Origin: Paralvinella palmiformis
Taxonomy: Eukaryota; Annelida; Polychaeta; Terebellida; Alvinellidae
Direction: 5' to 3'
Length of the DNA: 64,000 nt
NCBI GenBank assembly: GCA_025642065.1
Contig: JAODUP010000006.1
Location: 1,600,905 to 1,664,904, forward strand
Under the pieces are notes generated by a model. The model ran no database searches. It saw only the letters and a list, made by a program, of their open reading frames with translations, and had not been told where the DNA came from. A program made the position numbers and the translations under genes. Shown piece after piece: positions 48,201 through 62,221 of the stretch. Numbering within the stretch: position 1 is the first letter of the stretch; each line of letters begins with the position of its first letter.

Positions 48201-49542
48201 TAATTATATATAAGTAAGGGAATACCTGCATTTTGTGAGTTAATATTACCATTAATGTTGCTTAATACAATACATTTAGAGCTAAATTCGAAACAAGTAC
48301 CTATCATAATTAAATAAATATTCCAAGATTTACTAGTCTTTGATTCTGGTAGCATCATCATTATCTTCTATGGAGATTGAACTTTCTTCTGTGTCTCATT
48401 ATGTTCACATTATGGAGAAAAATATCTTTTGAACCCCTATCCCCCACACACACACATTTGTGGACACACAGACACGCACATATTTGTACAGAGCGCTTTG
48501 AAGAACTCCTTTTAATAAGGGCCTAGTCTAAATTAAGTGCCCGGATATGTAGATTTATAATACATTTCATTTGCTGGAATTTCACATGTATTATGTGTTA
48601 AATGTTAAGTTAATAGCATATCATACCTTGAGTATGATATGTATATAGGTAGGATTAAAGGTTTTATTTTACTGATTAAATATATATTATGCATTTCAGT
48701 ACATGTCAACAAAAGACTGTCTTGGTTTAACATATGATTAATCTAACCTCTTCCTTTCATAAACATGAAAGGTTGTGTTTGAACCCAGTTGGTGCAGAAG
48801 GAGCTAACATTACGTGATCTCATTCTTCAACATTACATTTTGTTAATGTAAATGTGCGTTAGTATAAATCTGTCCAAACTTTCCATTCTTTGTTTGTTAA
48901 AATAAAGTATATTGTTATTTATAAATGGGTTCCGCACATATTTATTAAGTGTTATAGGCGCAAATATTGATTCTCATAAATACACTTGTTCACATTTAAA
49001 GTGAAATATTCTGATTTTTATGTCACATTTTGCACATTGATGTAACGTTCTCATCAATGTAAGGTAGTTTAAGGAATGGAGTGATAAAGAAATATACAAC
49101 TACGTTTCGCTGTTATGTTACCTCCCCATAAAAGATAAATAGATTGCCGGAATACACCCATCTTGCTATTGTGAGTGACAGCCATATCTATATATATATA
49201 TTGTTGGTATACCTGTCAACACAAGCATGAATAATTTAAACATCCCAGTCTATCTACGCAAACAATAATCAGCCAGTAATCACATCTGTAAATGTTACAC
49301 AACAATACGTCTGCAGTACAATTCCTTGACCAAAAATAAATTTCGCCAAGATACCGGACTAAGTATGGCATTTATAAGGCGATAAATTGACGTAGTCAAG
49401 TCTTAGCTGACACATATCAACCGCAAATCAATACCAACATTAACGGTGGTGTCAGCTACAAGAGATAGGAAGTACACATTCTGACATTCAGCTGATGCGC
49501 TTAAAACAATATAACACTTTATCAGAATATATAATGCCAAAA

Positions 49543-49544
<2 letters not shown>
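48201..49544. other. AT-rich sequence without recognised gene
   Basis: No supported feature; minor CA run at 48446-48458. Confidence 0.5.
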
Positions 49545-49631
<87 letters not shown>

Positions 49632-49672
49632 GTGTGTGTGTGTGTTCGTGTGTATGTGTGTGTGTTGTGTAT
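49545..49672. repeat. Compound (TC)n-(TA)n-(TG)n microsatellite
   Basis: About 24 TC units, then about 18 TA units, then an interrupted TG run. Confidence 0.95.
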
Positions 49673-51370
49673 GTGTCTGGGTGCATATAGTGTATGTATG
49701 TGTGATTTATATTTGCAAATGCATAACCAAAACACAAGGAACAAGACACATATGACTATTAAATTAATAACATGGTGTAATATGTGTACTCTATGGTTTC
49801 GCATTTAATATAAATCATGTTTATTACCGTTAAGCCACTATCAGAAATGTTAGTAGATTATACTAGACTGTAGAAAACGGGACTTTAAGTAATGTGATTA
49901 CACGACAGACTGTTACATAATACATCATGACAAAAGCTAAATGGTTGATCACTTGGTCCACACAGAAGAAGAATTTTATAAAATAAAAGACTTAATATTA
50001 ATACAACTTTGTCGTGATGAATATAGCTAAATAAATAAATATAAACCTTTTTCTTTGTTTCTTAAAAATCACTGAATATGCTTATATATATCTAATTGAT
50101 ATTACATCTAAAACCTATTTTAGCTCGTACATTTTACTCTAGTATCTACCATACAAAGACAGATGCGCGGTTTAGCCTATAATTACCGTTTACACTGATT
50201 CAGACAATGTTTTAACTTTCGCCCTTATTCTATATAAATAGTAACACGTCATTCATTATATAATAAATTAATGGTTATCTGCATGTGACTCGACGCGATT
50301 AAACTTACAAAGCTAATATAATTTATGACGAATAACTTTCGCAAAATTAATATAATTGATCGGTAAATACATTTCAACTCTATGGTAAATATATTATTTA
50401 CGCTATATACAATATTTACAAAGTGTTTATCATCTTTTCTTTTCACAGAAACTTTTCCTGATACGCTTTCGGCTAGAATTTATTTACATTTCTAATATGA
50501 TGCTTTGAGACGAATACCATTATTATATGTGAAACTATGCTTTGTGTCATAAGGCATAAACATAACTTGTCTTGTTTGCTACAGTATATTTAACAATTTT
50601 CAAATTTCAAAGAATTATGCTCAACAAACAAACGTTCATTTTTGTTAAAAAAACTGTATACGGAAGCATACATAGGAACATATCAATATATGACATAAAA
50701 TAGTGCCAGATAAATTATCTGATTCCTCTGCCTTATGTCAAAGAAGTTTAGTTTGTCATGATGTATGGATGTTACGACAACAGCATGTCAATACCACGCT
50801 CTGTATTGTATTGTACCAACCAAACAAACCTAATTTTGTGATAGGGTTATTTATGAGCACATGGATTGTAATAAAAGAAAGATTCTTCTCGTTATCTCCA
50901 TTACATGTCTACGGTTAATAGACTGGCCCCATCACGGTAGCTTACCAGGTTGCTAAGCGACCTGTGTTTATATTGCGATCTTTCTCGTACTATCCACGCT
51001 AAAGCTAATCAAGTTGTCGCATTTTAAAAGAAAATTACCTATTGCTATTTGGTTATTATAAGTATCACATGAAGTAGGCATAGCCAAATAATAGAAGAAT
51101 TTCATATTTGAATGCAGACAACGTTCATCTTATGAAGCCTTACAAAAAAGTGAGCTACAATTTATATCTGATTGGAGGAGATGGGAAGCTAATTAGAAGG
51201 AATTTTGAAATGTGAGTTGTGACGCAAATATTCGTGAATGTGAATACGAAAAGAACAGCATATATTTACCAACTTTCATATGCATATGACACCAACATAA
51301 TCATTTAGAGTAACATTTGCTATGAAGAGTAATTTAGTGAATAAGTAAGTGAGTGAATGCGTAATTGTGT
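49673..51370. other. AT-rich sequence without recognised gene
   Basis: No coding or repeat family signal recognised. Confidence 0.5.
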
Positions 51371-51376
51371 GATTGG

Positions 51377-51420
<44 letters not shown>

Positions 51421-51472
51421 GTGAGTGAGTGGGTGAGTGAGAGTCAATGAGTGAGTGAGTAAATGAGTGATC
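51371..51472. repeat. (GATT)n followed by (GAGT)n tetranucleotide repeat
   Basis: About 12 GATT units, then degenerate GAGT units. Confidence 0.9.
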
Positions 51473-52040
51473 ACTTGTTTTTATATAATATATACACTGA
51501 ACTGTTGGTGAGTTTTATATGTAAGCTCATCATGGCACATACCTTGTAAGTTCCATTATAACCTTAGTAAGTATCATAATAAAAAGCTTCTTATCCTCTA
51601 CTTTTCTTCTTTATCTTATACTTAATATGATTTAAGTATTCAACTTCGTAACATAAATAGTAACAATACTCATAGCTGCAGGGTACTAATATAAATCACA
51701 TCAGTTTCAGTCTGAAGTAGAATTTGATAAGAATTAATTAGTTTCACTTGAATTGTAACACTTAATATAACTTTAAAGGTCAGTATTCATCACTACATTA
51801 CTTCAGAGAAAAGACTTAAGGTTATCAAATAGTTTCTTTAAAACGGAAGGGTAATAGGTATATTTTAATAGTAAGAAGACACCTAATTGTCTTGCATTGT
51901 ATTCATCTTTAAGATCTTTAATGAAAGCAGCCAATTGTTTCACTGTATGACTTGTAAGACTATCATCAGTTTGTAATAAAACAATCTTTCCTAAGATCAA
52001 TCAATTTTAGAACTCTTATGTCAAGCCAGTGTTTTTTGAT

Positions 52041-52045
<5 letters not shown>
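51473..52045. other. AT-rich sequence without recognised gene
   Basis: A 65-codon minus-strand frame (51803-52000) reads DSLTSHTVKQLAAFIKDLKDEYNARQLGVFLL; not recognised, might be a degraded exon or element. Confidence 0.35.
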
Positions 52046-52095
<50 letters not shown>

Positions 52096-52106
52096 GTGTG
52101 TGTTTG

Positions 52107-52150
<44 letters not shown>
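52046..52150. repeat. (TA)n-(TG)n-(TA)n microsatellite
   Basis: Two TA runs of about 20 units separated by a short TG run. Confidence 0.95.
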
Positions 52151-52151
<1 letters not shown>

Positions 52152-52279
52152 GTGTGTATATATGTATGTATGTATCACTTCTGTGCAATCTTCAAGAGTG
52201 GCGATGATATGATTATATTTCCGTGCACCTGTTTGTATGGGACCGGCATCATAATGCAATTTTAGATTCAGTTTGAAAT

Positions 52280-52311
52280 AAAGATATTGATTGATTGATT
52301 GATTGATTGAT
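52280..52311. repeat. (GATT)n microsatellite
   Basis: Five to six GATT units after 'aaataaagatatt', resembling the end of a SINE/LINE tail. Confidence 0.7.
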
Positions 52312-52319
52312 CGAATCAT

Positions 52320-52905
52320 TTGATGCGGTGGGTATTTAATTACGGCTACAACTTATCTTTTATCAAACCGCTTAGTCAATGGCCGCCTAATGTGCACATA
52401 GCAAAGGAGAAATTGCTGCATGGTGCATTCGTCATAAAACAAACCAAGATCCCACTCACTGAGAGTCGAATGACGATGCCGTATGTCAAACCTGTCTCTT
52501 TTTCTTCAGGACTGGTGTTAATTCTGACTTTAGTTCTAGCCTTTGGGACTTCAATCCAAATTATTTACCGATTCGTTTTGAAACAATTCTCAAACGTATT
52601 GCCTCACCTTTTAAGAATAGCACAGCACCGACATTCTTGCAGGAGCTGTTTGGCGGCAGCATTACTATATGTCTCATTCAGCGGCCTTACGCGTGCTTTG
52701 TTTTCCGTGGAAATTCATTCCCTTTACTGGGAAGAAGTGTTTCACCAGCAATTGCATTTGAAGATAGTACTGCGCACCGCTGTCATATAGCAACTATATC
52801 TCTTTCCGTGTATCTGTATCCATGTAAATGAACTATTTGTGCCCTGCAAACCTCTGTCACAGAATATTTGTTGCCCATTGTAAATAAATGTAGCTATGAC
52901 TGTGG
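52320..52905 (+). other. Less AT-rich segment with overlapping ORFs; possible exon
   Basis: A 157-codon frame (52320-52790) and an overlapping second frame (52637-52831) are both open. A strong acceptor-like 'ctgtctctttttcttcag' ends at 52509, and AATAAA occurs near 52883, which would fit a terminal exon of about 390 bp. In the other frame the stretch LPIRFETILKRIASPFKN looks protein-like. No family is recognised in any frame, and which frame (if any) is real cannot be decided here. An old transposon fragment is equally possible. Confidence 0.3.
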
Positions 52906-54369
52906 GGGGGGGGGGTATGATTGAACAATGACATTGACAACGAGTGACACATTTATAGCAATTTCTGACTAGGCTTATTGTCCCAAATATCAAATTGTAT
53001 ATTGCAATAAAAACATCAGATTATAACATCTGACGTCATAGCTTGAACAGGCTTGAAAATTAGGTCTGATATTAAACCTTTGCAAATGGCTGTACTATAA
53101 ATATGATAGCTGTATTCGTATCATTTCCTGTGTATTTGTATTATCAATTTGGGGTTCCAAAGTGTATAACACAATTTCCTTTACACTAATTTCTTAAAAT
53201 ACGTATGTCTTTGGCATGAGACGTTTAAACGTTTCTTTGACAAAGAATGCCCAAACTGGTGTATCACTGAAACACTACAGCCAGCCAATCTGCGATATGC
53301 TGATATTTCCCAGTTGTCTTATCTTACACTAAGTCAAGTCCAGGTTTTGTGTGGATGTATATGCCTTGTATCACGTGTAAGGATTTTATTATATTAGCCT
53401 AAATGTATCTTATTCCAAATTTGTTATATATGCCCCAAGTGGGTGATAATTTCTAATTTGACGTGAGTCCTTGATCAATTTCGCTTATTGGTTTCCTTGA
53501 TAAAGCGACGTCTTGTTTATCCGTACACTTATGTTCCCATTGAATTCTTACACATTAATGAATCGCATGGATTGTTGAATCAACCACCAATATTGTGTAC
53601 ATAGATATTTTATGAACTTTTCTTCTGGTGTTTAGGGAGTTTCCTGTTAACACTATCTGACAAATTGAAGGCTTGAAATGTATGTCTTTATTTTGTTGCT
53701 TAAGTCAGTTGTAATAGTAAATTTTGAGTTTAATTGAACCCATTTCACAAAGTCTCATAATATGCTTCTCATGTGCAAATTGTTCCACATGCCAATCATT
53801 TACGTAGGTGATAAAGAAAATAATGTGTCATTTTCACAGGTAATAAACTAGACAAAGCCAATATATGTATCAAGGACATTTATTACTGTCAAAATATATT
53901 GATTTAATCCCCGACAAAACACAACACAATTAATAATGACGCTCACTGGGACGTCATGATTGCTAAGTTACTGTTCGAGCGCATTATTTTGTTGGGTACG
54001 ATAACATGAAGTTACGCACGGCCAGATTAAGGAATTTGAATAACATGCTTTATGTTTCTTTCGTTCCCAGGGGGTTGGTGCAGAAACATGAATAACCGGA
54101 TTATCGCAGCATTTTAACATATGTATGGTTTGTTCCCTTGAAATATCGTGTGTATTGCGTTGTGATTAGATGGCTGGCTTGCAGTTTCATGGGAAATTAC
54201 TGTATATCAACATACTATATATATAGGTGTAGTAATAGGTGAAAAGCGTTTATTTTGGTTATTAATAAACATTGCAGATCTATAATAGTAAAGCAATAAA
54301 ATATCAGAATAACAATTTCTGTAGAGATAAATAAGACAGCCGATGTTTAGAAACATGTTAACTTAATAG
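52906..54369. other. Sequence without recognised gene
   Basis: No supported feature beyond a poly-G run at 52905-52914. Confidence 0.45.
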
Positions 54370-54715
54370 AACCTGTGATAAAGGTGCTAGTGTCTCGGCT
54401 CAAGTCATATGGTGATTATGAGTTTAGTGTTGCAGGCCCCCACTTTGTGAAATAGGTTGCCGGCAGATATTAGAAAATTGTCGTCTCTTGAAAATTATAA
54501 ATATGTTCTAAAAACACACCTGTTCAAGGTCGCTTTCACAGATAAATAATTATTTTCTTTTTAATCACTTAATCACAGGGTTTTTACAGACACTTTATTT
54601 GGGGTATTATTATATTACATATTATGTATAGAGGGCCTTTCAATGGCTCCTGCTAGTAAGGACGCTTTATTAAATATACATTATTACTATTATTAAAGGG
54701 GTCACGTAATCAGCA
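54370..54715 (+). mobile_element. CR1/L2-like LINE 3' end
   Basis: 'gtgctagtgtctcggctcaagtcatatggtgatt', 'cactttgtgaaataggttgccggcagatattagaaa' and 'cgtctcttgaaaa' match 47885-48000 nearly base for base. The 3' UTR 'ttatttggggtattattatattacatat' and the end 'aaatatacattattactattatta' match 48090-48190. Only the last ~345 bp were inserted, a typical strongly 5'-truncated copy. Confidence 0.85.
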
Positions 54716-57700
54716 TAACACATGTCAACATATTTGATATAGAATGGTAACATGGAGTGGGTTCGTCACAATTATCAATATGCAAACTTTGTATATTGAT
54801 ATGCCACGTGTAGCGTAGCCTTAAATTTAGTCGGTGTTTCAAATCAACTATAGCTATTATTTATTTAATACATCGTGGACAATTAATTTATTTATTATGT
54901 TTAACCGAATGCTCTGAAAGTGCTATCCTTGGTTACCCCAATTTATTTAAATAGATAGTGGTCATTCATAGTATATACCCTGTGTTGCTGCGGATGGGTG
55001 GACAATTGTTATTCTTTCTTTGATATACTACTAAACATGCCTCATAAGAATATGTTTACATAGCTGACATATATCGAGCACAACCTAGCTTAAAGTGACA
55101 TATAAACATTGTTCATACAAGGATCATCTCTTGGAAATATAAGCATGTCTCATAGTGGCAGCCAGTACGCATATATGAAGGAATTATTCTTCATCCGCTT
55201 AATCGTGTTACCAAAGATTATTTCTTTTAATAATATAGTATGACATAGTAAGAGTTTGGTATATTTTAGATGCCCAAACGTACCTCGATAACTGTTATTC
55301 CTTGTGACAAATGAGAGTATATGATCAATATATTAATCTCAGACTGGCTACAAGACAATGTTAGTGACTTTATCATGGCATCAAACTAACAATACAAGTC
55401 AAGAAAGGTTAAACAGAAATCAGTGCAAAGTGAAATGCAGGCACTAATAGAGAGAAGAGACGTAGAATTCTGACAGTAAAGTGATATTATAGAAACCAGG
55501 TGAAAGTCAATAATAACGGTAACGTTTATATGTAATGAGATAAATAGCCGAATTATATCAAGTGTATTAGTTATGCATCTTCTGGAAGTGTGACGAGGTT
55601 GAAGATGATCACCTGTGTTCCAGTATGTCTGTTAGTTAACCCGAATATCTATATATTTACCTGTTTGACTCTAACATGGATATTTAATTCAACCCACTTT
55701 CAACTATTCCAACTATTAAATACATAACTGTTGCTGAGGTCTGGTGTGAAGAGATGCTGCTAGTTTGCATTATAATGTATTCTTCACATGCTACACGCAA
55801 AGGAATATGCTTATAAAATAACCATAGACAGTGATCAACCACATGAGATAGTACACAAATAACAATAATGTAGCTCAGATATGTATTTTCTATGTCTTAA
55901 CACCGTTCACATAACCCCAAAATGGATTGAGCGCCAATCAAATTCCACATTTCTGTCTTCTTCATAGTCGCATATCTTCACAATAATGTCGTTATCGTCC
56001 TTCAATTGTTTATTTTAATTCCCTTTTCTAAGATAAACCATTCGATTATAATGACACGTATAAGGTCGATAAATGAAAAAAATAACACAAAACCAAAGAT
56101 AAATAGTTTAATTAAAAAATGGAACAGCCCACAAGTTAGACATGGTTTGTCGGAAATTAGGAAATCTATTTGTTAAGATGGCTTGAGGCGAAACATTTCT
56201 TGGTTCTCTATTTCCATGGCAATCTATTTCATTCAAATCAATCTGCAACCATTCCTGTTGACACGTTTGATGAATTATTATTCGGAGGTTTCTCTAACAG
56301 AGATAATCATTTTGTTCTGTAGTCGGTTTTACAAAATATGCTGTACGATCTAAAAGTTATTTCCTAAGTGGAATGTCCATTTCTGATGTGGAAGACTGTT
56401 TTCAATCATATATATATTGAGGCCTTTAATCCTTATATCCACTGTGAAATGACAACCCTTATTTTTCAATATGCAGCTGCCTGCTTTTGGTGTAGTTAAT
56501 TGTACTTGTTATGTGTAAACATTAAAGCTATATATACGCGACGAGGTCGGAGCTTAAACTATTGTCCTATCGTATGGTCATGTACCTAGTACGATGTCAT
56601 TAAAAGAAGCTATCACATTTGTTGTCGTGTTATTGCACTTTAATAACACGGTAATAAATGACATCTTCAATTAATTCGTTATATTAAGCTTCTAACAATT
56701 TAGATGCGAATATTACGAAAGGTTTTCAAAGGAGTATTAAATATAAATAATCGTTCATTTAATAGTACGCCTCTATCACTATATTATCTTTGAAACAGAA
56801 ACTATTTTATTGTTTTCAGAATTCTATATTAAACAAATATATCATATACAATACATTAATTAAAATGCCGATCGTGTAATTAGAGTTCATGTTATGAAAC
56901 CGTTTTTTATTCGTTGTTTTACAACTAGAGCTTTATTGAATCTATAGAAAACAGCCAGCGATAAGTATTTATTAACGATATTTCTAATCGGGGTTATTAG
57001 AACATGTAAACAACGTTTCTTTAGCCATCTAGACATAGAGACAACCAGACGGAAGTCTTTTGCTGACATGACATTATTTCTGGAATTAATTACCGTAAAG
57101 AAAACAAATCAATCAATTATTGACCTTTAAAACTCTTGAACCAATCGAACATCCTCCAATAAAGTGATAGAAGATAATCCATTTTGGATATTTAACATAT
57201 TTTAACAATAATCGTTATTAAAACAATGTTCTATATCTTTTTTTTGCAGTTAATAATATTGAAAAGATATAAAACGGATCAGAGCACAAATCAGACAATA
57301 TCCTGGTTATGTTAAGCTACATATCCTTTTCCTGATATTAAGCATCCTCAATTTTGAACATAATATATCCGCGTGTACTCTTTAGAAACAAGTACTACTC
57401 TAATTAATAGTTGTTCTGGTAGTTGTTTAGTATTCTTTAGGGTTAGAATGCGTCTACAAACAAATATCTATATCTATATATATAAGTATCAGCAAGAAGA
57501 GATTGAGTTATTCAGATCGATCAAGCTGATGCCAGTGGTGATTTCACGCTTTGTGAACCATAGGAATAAAATACAGCCTTATCACTAATATGTCAGGTTG
57601 TGTCAATTTCTATGACACAAGTTGCGACAACCTAGTAGCTAAGGTCAACAGGTTTATGGTGCAAGGTATTAACACGAGAGACCACACAGTTACACACAGG

Positions 57701-57754
57701 ACATCGGTGAAATCTCAAACACATAAACACACACTCAAACACACATACATACAC
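54716..57754. other. AT-rich intergenic sequence without recognised gene
   Basis: Three kilobases with no recognised coding, RNA or repeat feature. The 60-codon frame at 56887-57069 (-) is not supported by any motif. Confidence 0.5.
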
Positions 57755-57756
57755 AA

Positions 57757-57790
<34 letters not shown>

Positions 57791-57810
57791 GCAAATGTAG
57801 AAACACACAC

Positions 57811-57885
<75 letters not shown>
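57755..57885. repeat. Compound (TA)n-(CA)n-(TA)n microsatellite
   Basis: Two TA runs flank a CA run of about 17 units. Confidence 0.95.
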
Positions 57886-59120
57886 AAGTTCAAAACAGAC
57901 AACTGAAGATATGTAACATAAATTAACGATGTACCTGTAATAGTTGAGTTGTTATAACCATTTAAAAAATATAATTACAATGTTGGAACTAATATATCCT
58001 CTCTATTTATTAAGTCGTTGATAAAATGGGGTGAAGTAAGTGTTTATGGACCTCCCTTATATTAATATATTTACGTCCCGGGTACAAATCCTGATTAAAT
58101 AATGCTGTAACATAACTCAAACAATGACATTAATCATCTCTCTCTACGCTGTCCAATTATCTTTATATCTCATAATTGCTTTACATCTCAGAATGAACCT
58201 TGTCGTACGTAAAAAGATATTAATCTAATATAACCTACATGTTGTGCGGGCTACGATCTCGAATAAAACAACACAGTCAACCTAACTATAAATAACTACG
58301 TGTAAATATCAACACACGACACGATAGGTCTACCTATACCTTCTGGGTCACACGAAGTTATTCGATCATTAAGTATGGTTGTTACAGCTACGGAAGATGG
58401 CAATATCACATAATAAAAGTGTACGACAACAAAGATGCACCATAGACCCGTAACAGATTGTTCCATTGGAACATAAAGTTATCGATAACATTTTATGGGC
58501 ACGTTAAGGGTAGTCTCGTTGTGTTTATGTTTCGGTTTTATCGTTAATATCCTCGGTTAACGCAGACATGTGAGAGTTAAGTCAATGTCGAGACTAGCAA
58601 TTTGTCATTTATGACGAGTATGAACTTCGACGTAATGTCCTATTGTGTTATTTTATGTTTAAAGCGAACTGGGTTTACGTTAGCTATGCGTTTTCTTAAA
58701 TTAATTTTATGTATGAAATGTTCTATGTTATAAGCAATTACGTAGGCCATAATTTAAATGGGTGTTCTTATGTGAAACTCGCTCGCTCGCTCACTCACTC
58801 ACTGTTCACCTACCCACCTACTCATTCGGTGATAGTGTGTGTTTGTGATTGCGAAATATTCAACGGGACTTTGATAACTGGCTATTAGAAATTCTAGGTA
58901 TAGTTTAAATAATTACTTACCTAAAATCCTGTTCCTAAACAGTATCTTATTACAAGATGAGTATTTCAATAATATATTGATTGTGTCTGAGTGAGTTAGC
59001 TAGTCAATTAATCAGTAAGCCATAAAACGCAATCTACCACTCCACCTATTACTCAAGAAAGCACAGAAAATAATCCACTCAAACTTAACGTTTTATTCCG
59101 TGCAAAATAAACAGTAATAT
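57886..59120. other. AT-rich sequence without recognised gene
   Basis: Only a short (GCTC)n/(ACTC)n run at 58781-58803 stands out. Confidence 0.5.
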
Positions 59121-59124
59121 ATCC

Positions 59125-59240
59125 CACACACACGCCACACACACACACACACACACACACTACACACACACACACACACACAAACTTACACACACACACA
59201 CACACACACACATAGACAGACATATACACACGCATACAAA
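59125..59240. repeat. Interrupted (CA)n microsatellite
   Basis: Several CA runs separated by 1-10 bp interruptions, with weak CA-rich continuation to about 59335. Confidence 0.9.
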
Positions 59241-59399
59241 TAGAGCTCTCGAACCTATAATTAAACAAAACACATAGACACATACCACACACATGCGCAC
59301 ACATATACACACTGTTCTGAAGTATATACACACGCGGCTAGGAACACATACATACAGCATACACAGTATCGAGAATGTAAGGATTTTGAGTACTAAAGA

Positions 59400-59892
59400 G
59401 ATATGTTCTTCATATTGCTGTGTATTATTTGATGTAAATAACTCTTATTGAAAGCTGTTGACCTTAACCATCCCCTTGTTACACCTGGTATTGTAGGTAT
59501 TGATACGTGACGTATGATTGTCAATGTTAGGAGCATCTCAATTAGTCACAAACCATGAACTCTCTTCTGGCATCAGCTTGATAAAAGGGCATACATCTTT
59601 ATGATACGGGTGTCTGACCCATATTACATTTGGCGCTTCACAGTATTATTATACCTGCCTCAGATATGTTTCCAACCAGCATACACCTCATTTCCCATGC
59701 AAACATCCAAATCATGCTAGCAGTATAGGCACAAAGGGCTACCCAGTCAAGGAGCCATCAAGTCCTGTCAGGTTGTAATTTTTTTGGTCTAGTGGACAAC
59801 TTGCTATATGAAATTGCAGGAAAGGAGCCTTTAACCCGGGAGAGTGTTGCGACGTTTATGGTCAAACTAACTGCGTCATCAAGGATGAATAT

Positions 59893-59893
<1 letters not shown>
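59400..59893. other. Less AT-rich segment without recognised gene
   Basis: Distinctly richer in C and G than the flanks (for example 'ggagcctttaacccgggagagtgttgcgacg'). No ORF or repeat partner found in this window; it may be an old repeat insertion. Confidence 0.35.

Positions 59894-59943
<50 letters not shown>
59894..59943. repeat. (TA)n microsatellite
   Basis: About 24 TA units. Confidence 0.95.
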
Positions 59944-59946
<3 letters not shown>

Positions 59947-60448
59947 CAAGCATTGGTATGACCCATGATTGTATGATATTTAAAAAAAACAGATACATGT
60001 AAGTACGACGGATATATTATATAAATATATAAGCGCGATTAGATTATACAATTTACTATCTTATATGTGTCTATGTTTCATTATTACTCATATCGACGTG
60101 AAGAAGCGATATACCAAGGAATAATGAGAAATAGAGTGTGTTTTCATTTCTCTCCTTGAAATGGTAACTAAATAAAACGTAGTAAAGAAGAAGCGCATTC
60201 TATTATGGAAGAAAATTAAACACAGTTTCATCAACGATTTCCTTACAAAACGCTCTTTTTAAATATACTTTTGAAATACATAATATATGGAAATTATAAC
60301 AAAATGTAAAATTAGTATATACATTTAAAACATATGTGATATTTCGTAACTAAATACAGTATGGAAAATAAGAGTGATGTTTTGTGTAATTGTTTATCAA
60401 TCTAAATAACATACGCTTGAGTTTCTGAGTGTTAATCCTTTTGTTGAT

Positions 60449-60493
<45 letters not shown>

Positions 60494-61212
60494 GAATGTG
60501 TGTGGGGAGGGGGTTTGTTGACAGGTTATCCCCGCTCATGTCAGAACCCGTCTCTTCATTTATTAGTTCCGTCATTCATCCTTCTGGCTATCTATATATC
60601 CGTCTTTTGATATTACTACATTACTATGCATCGTATTACTAATACAATACACGAGCCCCAAGATGACTACCAGTTTACAACATTCAGGATGGCTTACAGG
60701 CGCAAAAGATCAATACTCCGAAATACCTTTACTTAAATATCGAATAAAAAAGACCTTTCTTTCACCTACCTAACTGCAGTCCACCCCAATAAAGTCGTAA
60801 TCGTAATATAATTGTATAGTTTAGTTGCCTTCTAAGGCCAACGACTCCGCATCAGAAGCAAAAATACAACAAGGTGAATAGTGTAATTAGAAAATGAACA
60901 TATCATAATTTAGTCAATGTTCCTAGGAAATAAAGAAATGCGTGTCGTGTAGATTATTTCAGACTGAGAAAATAACAAAGATAAAAACACGTTTTTGTCC
61001 ACGTGTCAATCCAGTAGGTTGGTTATGATACTTTCGACGATTTATTTATGTATCTTGTCAAACCAGTATTTCTCTAACAGGTTTGTGTTTGTAATTAAGA
61101 TGCTTTACATGACAAACGAGTCATTATTGCTAAAATAGAAGTAATATAAATTAGTGACAAAGCCAAGATATGGTCAAATTGAGTTGGCAACTGTTGTAAG
61201 TGTTTAATGCAG
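59944..61212. other. AT-rich sequence without recognised gene
   Basis: Contains a (TC)n run at about 60449-60486. No gene or repeat family recognised. Confidence 0.5.
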
Positions 61213-61305
61213 GGAGCGCTGATTACGGCCACGTTTGTGCACAGAGTAGGCTTAATGGGCCGAGAGACATCGAAAGGTAATGAGGCGAGGTGAAAGATGA
61301 AACAC
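61213..61305 (-). mobile_element. tRNA-derived SINE (family 1), partial
   Basis: 'gattacggccacgtttgtgcacagagtaggcttaatgggccgag' and 'aaaggtaatgaggcgaggtgaaagatgaaac' match the 3' half of the SINE on the minus strand. The tRNA head and the (ATC)n tail are missing. Confidence 0.75.
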
Positions 61306-61332
61306 CTAATCTTTCACAGATCCACTATAGAT

Positions 61333-61447
61333 CTACTACTACTACTACTACTACTACTACTAATAATAATAATAATTAGTAGTATTATTAGTATTATTAT
61401 TAGTAGTAGTAGTTGTAGTAGTAGTAGTAGTAGTTGTAGTAGTAGTA
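61333..61447. repeat. (CTA)n/(AAT)n/(TAG)n trinucleotide repeat
   Basis: Successive CTA, ATA/AAT and TAG/GTA runs; Leu/Ile/Ser-rich frames here are artefacts. Confidence 0.9.
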
Positions 61448-61499
61448 AATTCTTCAGAATTGTCACGAAAAGACGATATACGATCAAATCATAGCCTTA

Positions 61500-62221
61500 T
61501 TGGATTATTATGTACAATATATTCCATGATTTAGAAACACTTTCTACAAAAGGTATTATTCTTCTGTTGTCCATTGTGATATTGTTGCAATTTATATTAA
61601 CAAATTCTGCATTGGTGTGTTTCACTCTAAAAATTGCTAAAACTCCCTTATCAACTCCCTTTATTGAACTACCTGGATTGGTTTTTGAACATCTTCGGTG
61701 TCGTCTTTTAAATTTTTGGATAGATCACCAATACCCAGAATAATTGATGAAGGTGATGATGTATTATATCTTATGGCTGATAGTAATCTGCACTCCCTTG
61801 TTGAGCGTGACACTCTTGTCTATGCTGTTTCAATTGAGGTAATGGAAATGTCAGGTGATCGTATAATTGCCATAGCAAATAGATTAGACATCACCATTTT
61901 GCTGGGAATATTTCGGATGCCCTTCATATAGCAACGAAATATAATATTGTTCGTTTAATAAATATGCCAAAATTAATTTCAGCGATTATCCTTGGGCAGC
62001 TCTCTTTGGTCATTGAGATTGTGTAATACTCTAGGTATACTGAATTAGTGGATATAACGTATATACAAACCCAAATTATAACGTGTATTTAAATTTAGGC
62101 ATTTGAGAAACCTATACAGCTCACCAATTACTGGTTATTACAACTTAAATTTTGATTATAAATATAAATATTCTGTAAATACATATTCTCTTTTCGTTTG
62201 CTTGTTGACTACACGTATATT
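61500..62221 (+). other. Unassigned ORFs upstream of a LINE
   Basis: Two overlapping frames (61510-61743 and 61698-61931) have more protein-like composition than chance frames nearby. The second reads PRIIDEGDDVLYLMADS, which faintly recalls an OTU-type DGDxxLYxxxAD start, but the catalytic Cys position is not cysteine. It could be a LINE ORF1 or 5' region, since the LINE endonuclease starts about 700 bp downstream. Confidence 0.25.

Noticed and set aside
49403..49804. 133-codon ORF with Arg/Glu and Ile/Tyr runs
   Set aside because: Generated by a compound TC/TA/TG microsatellite.
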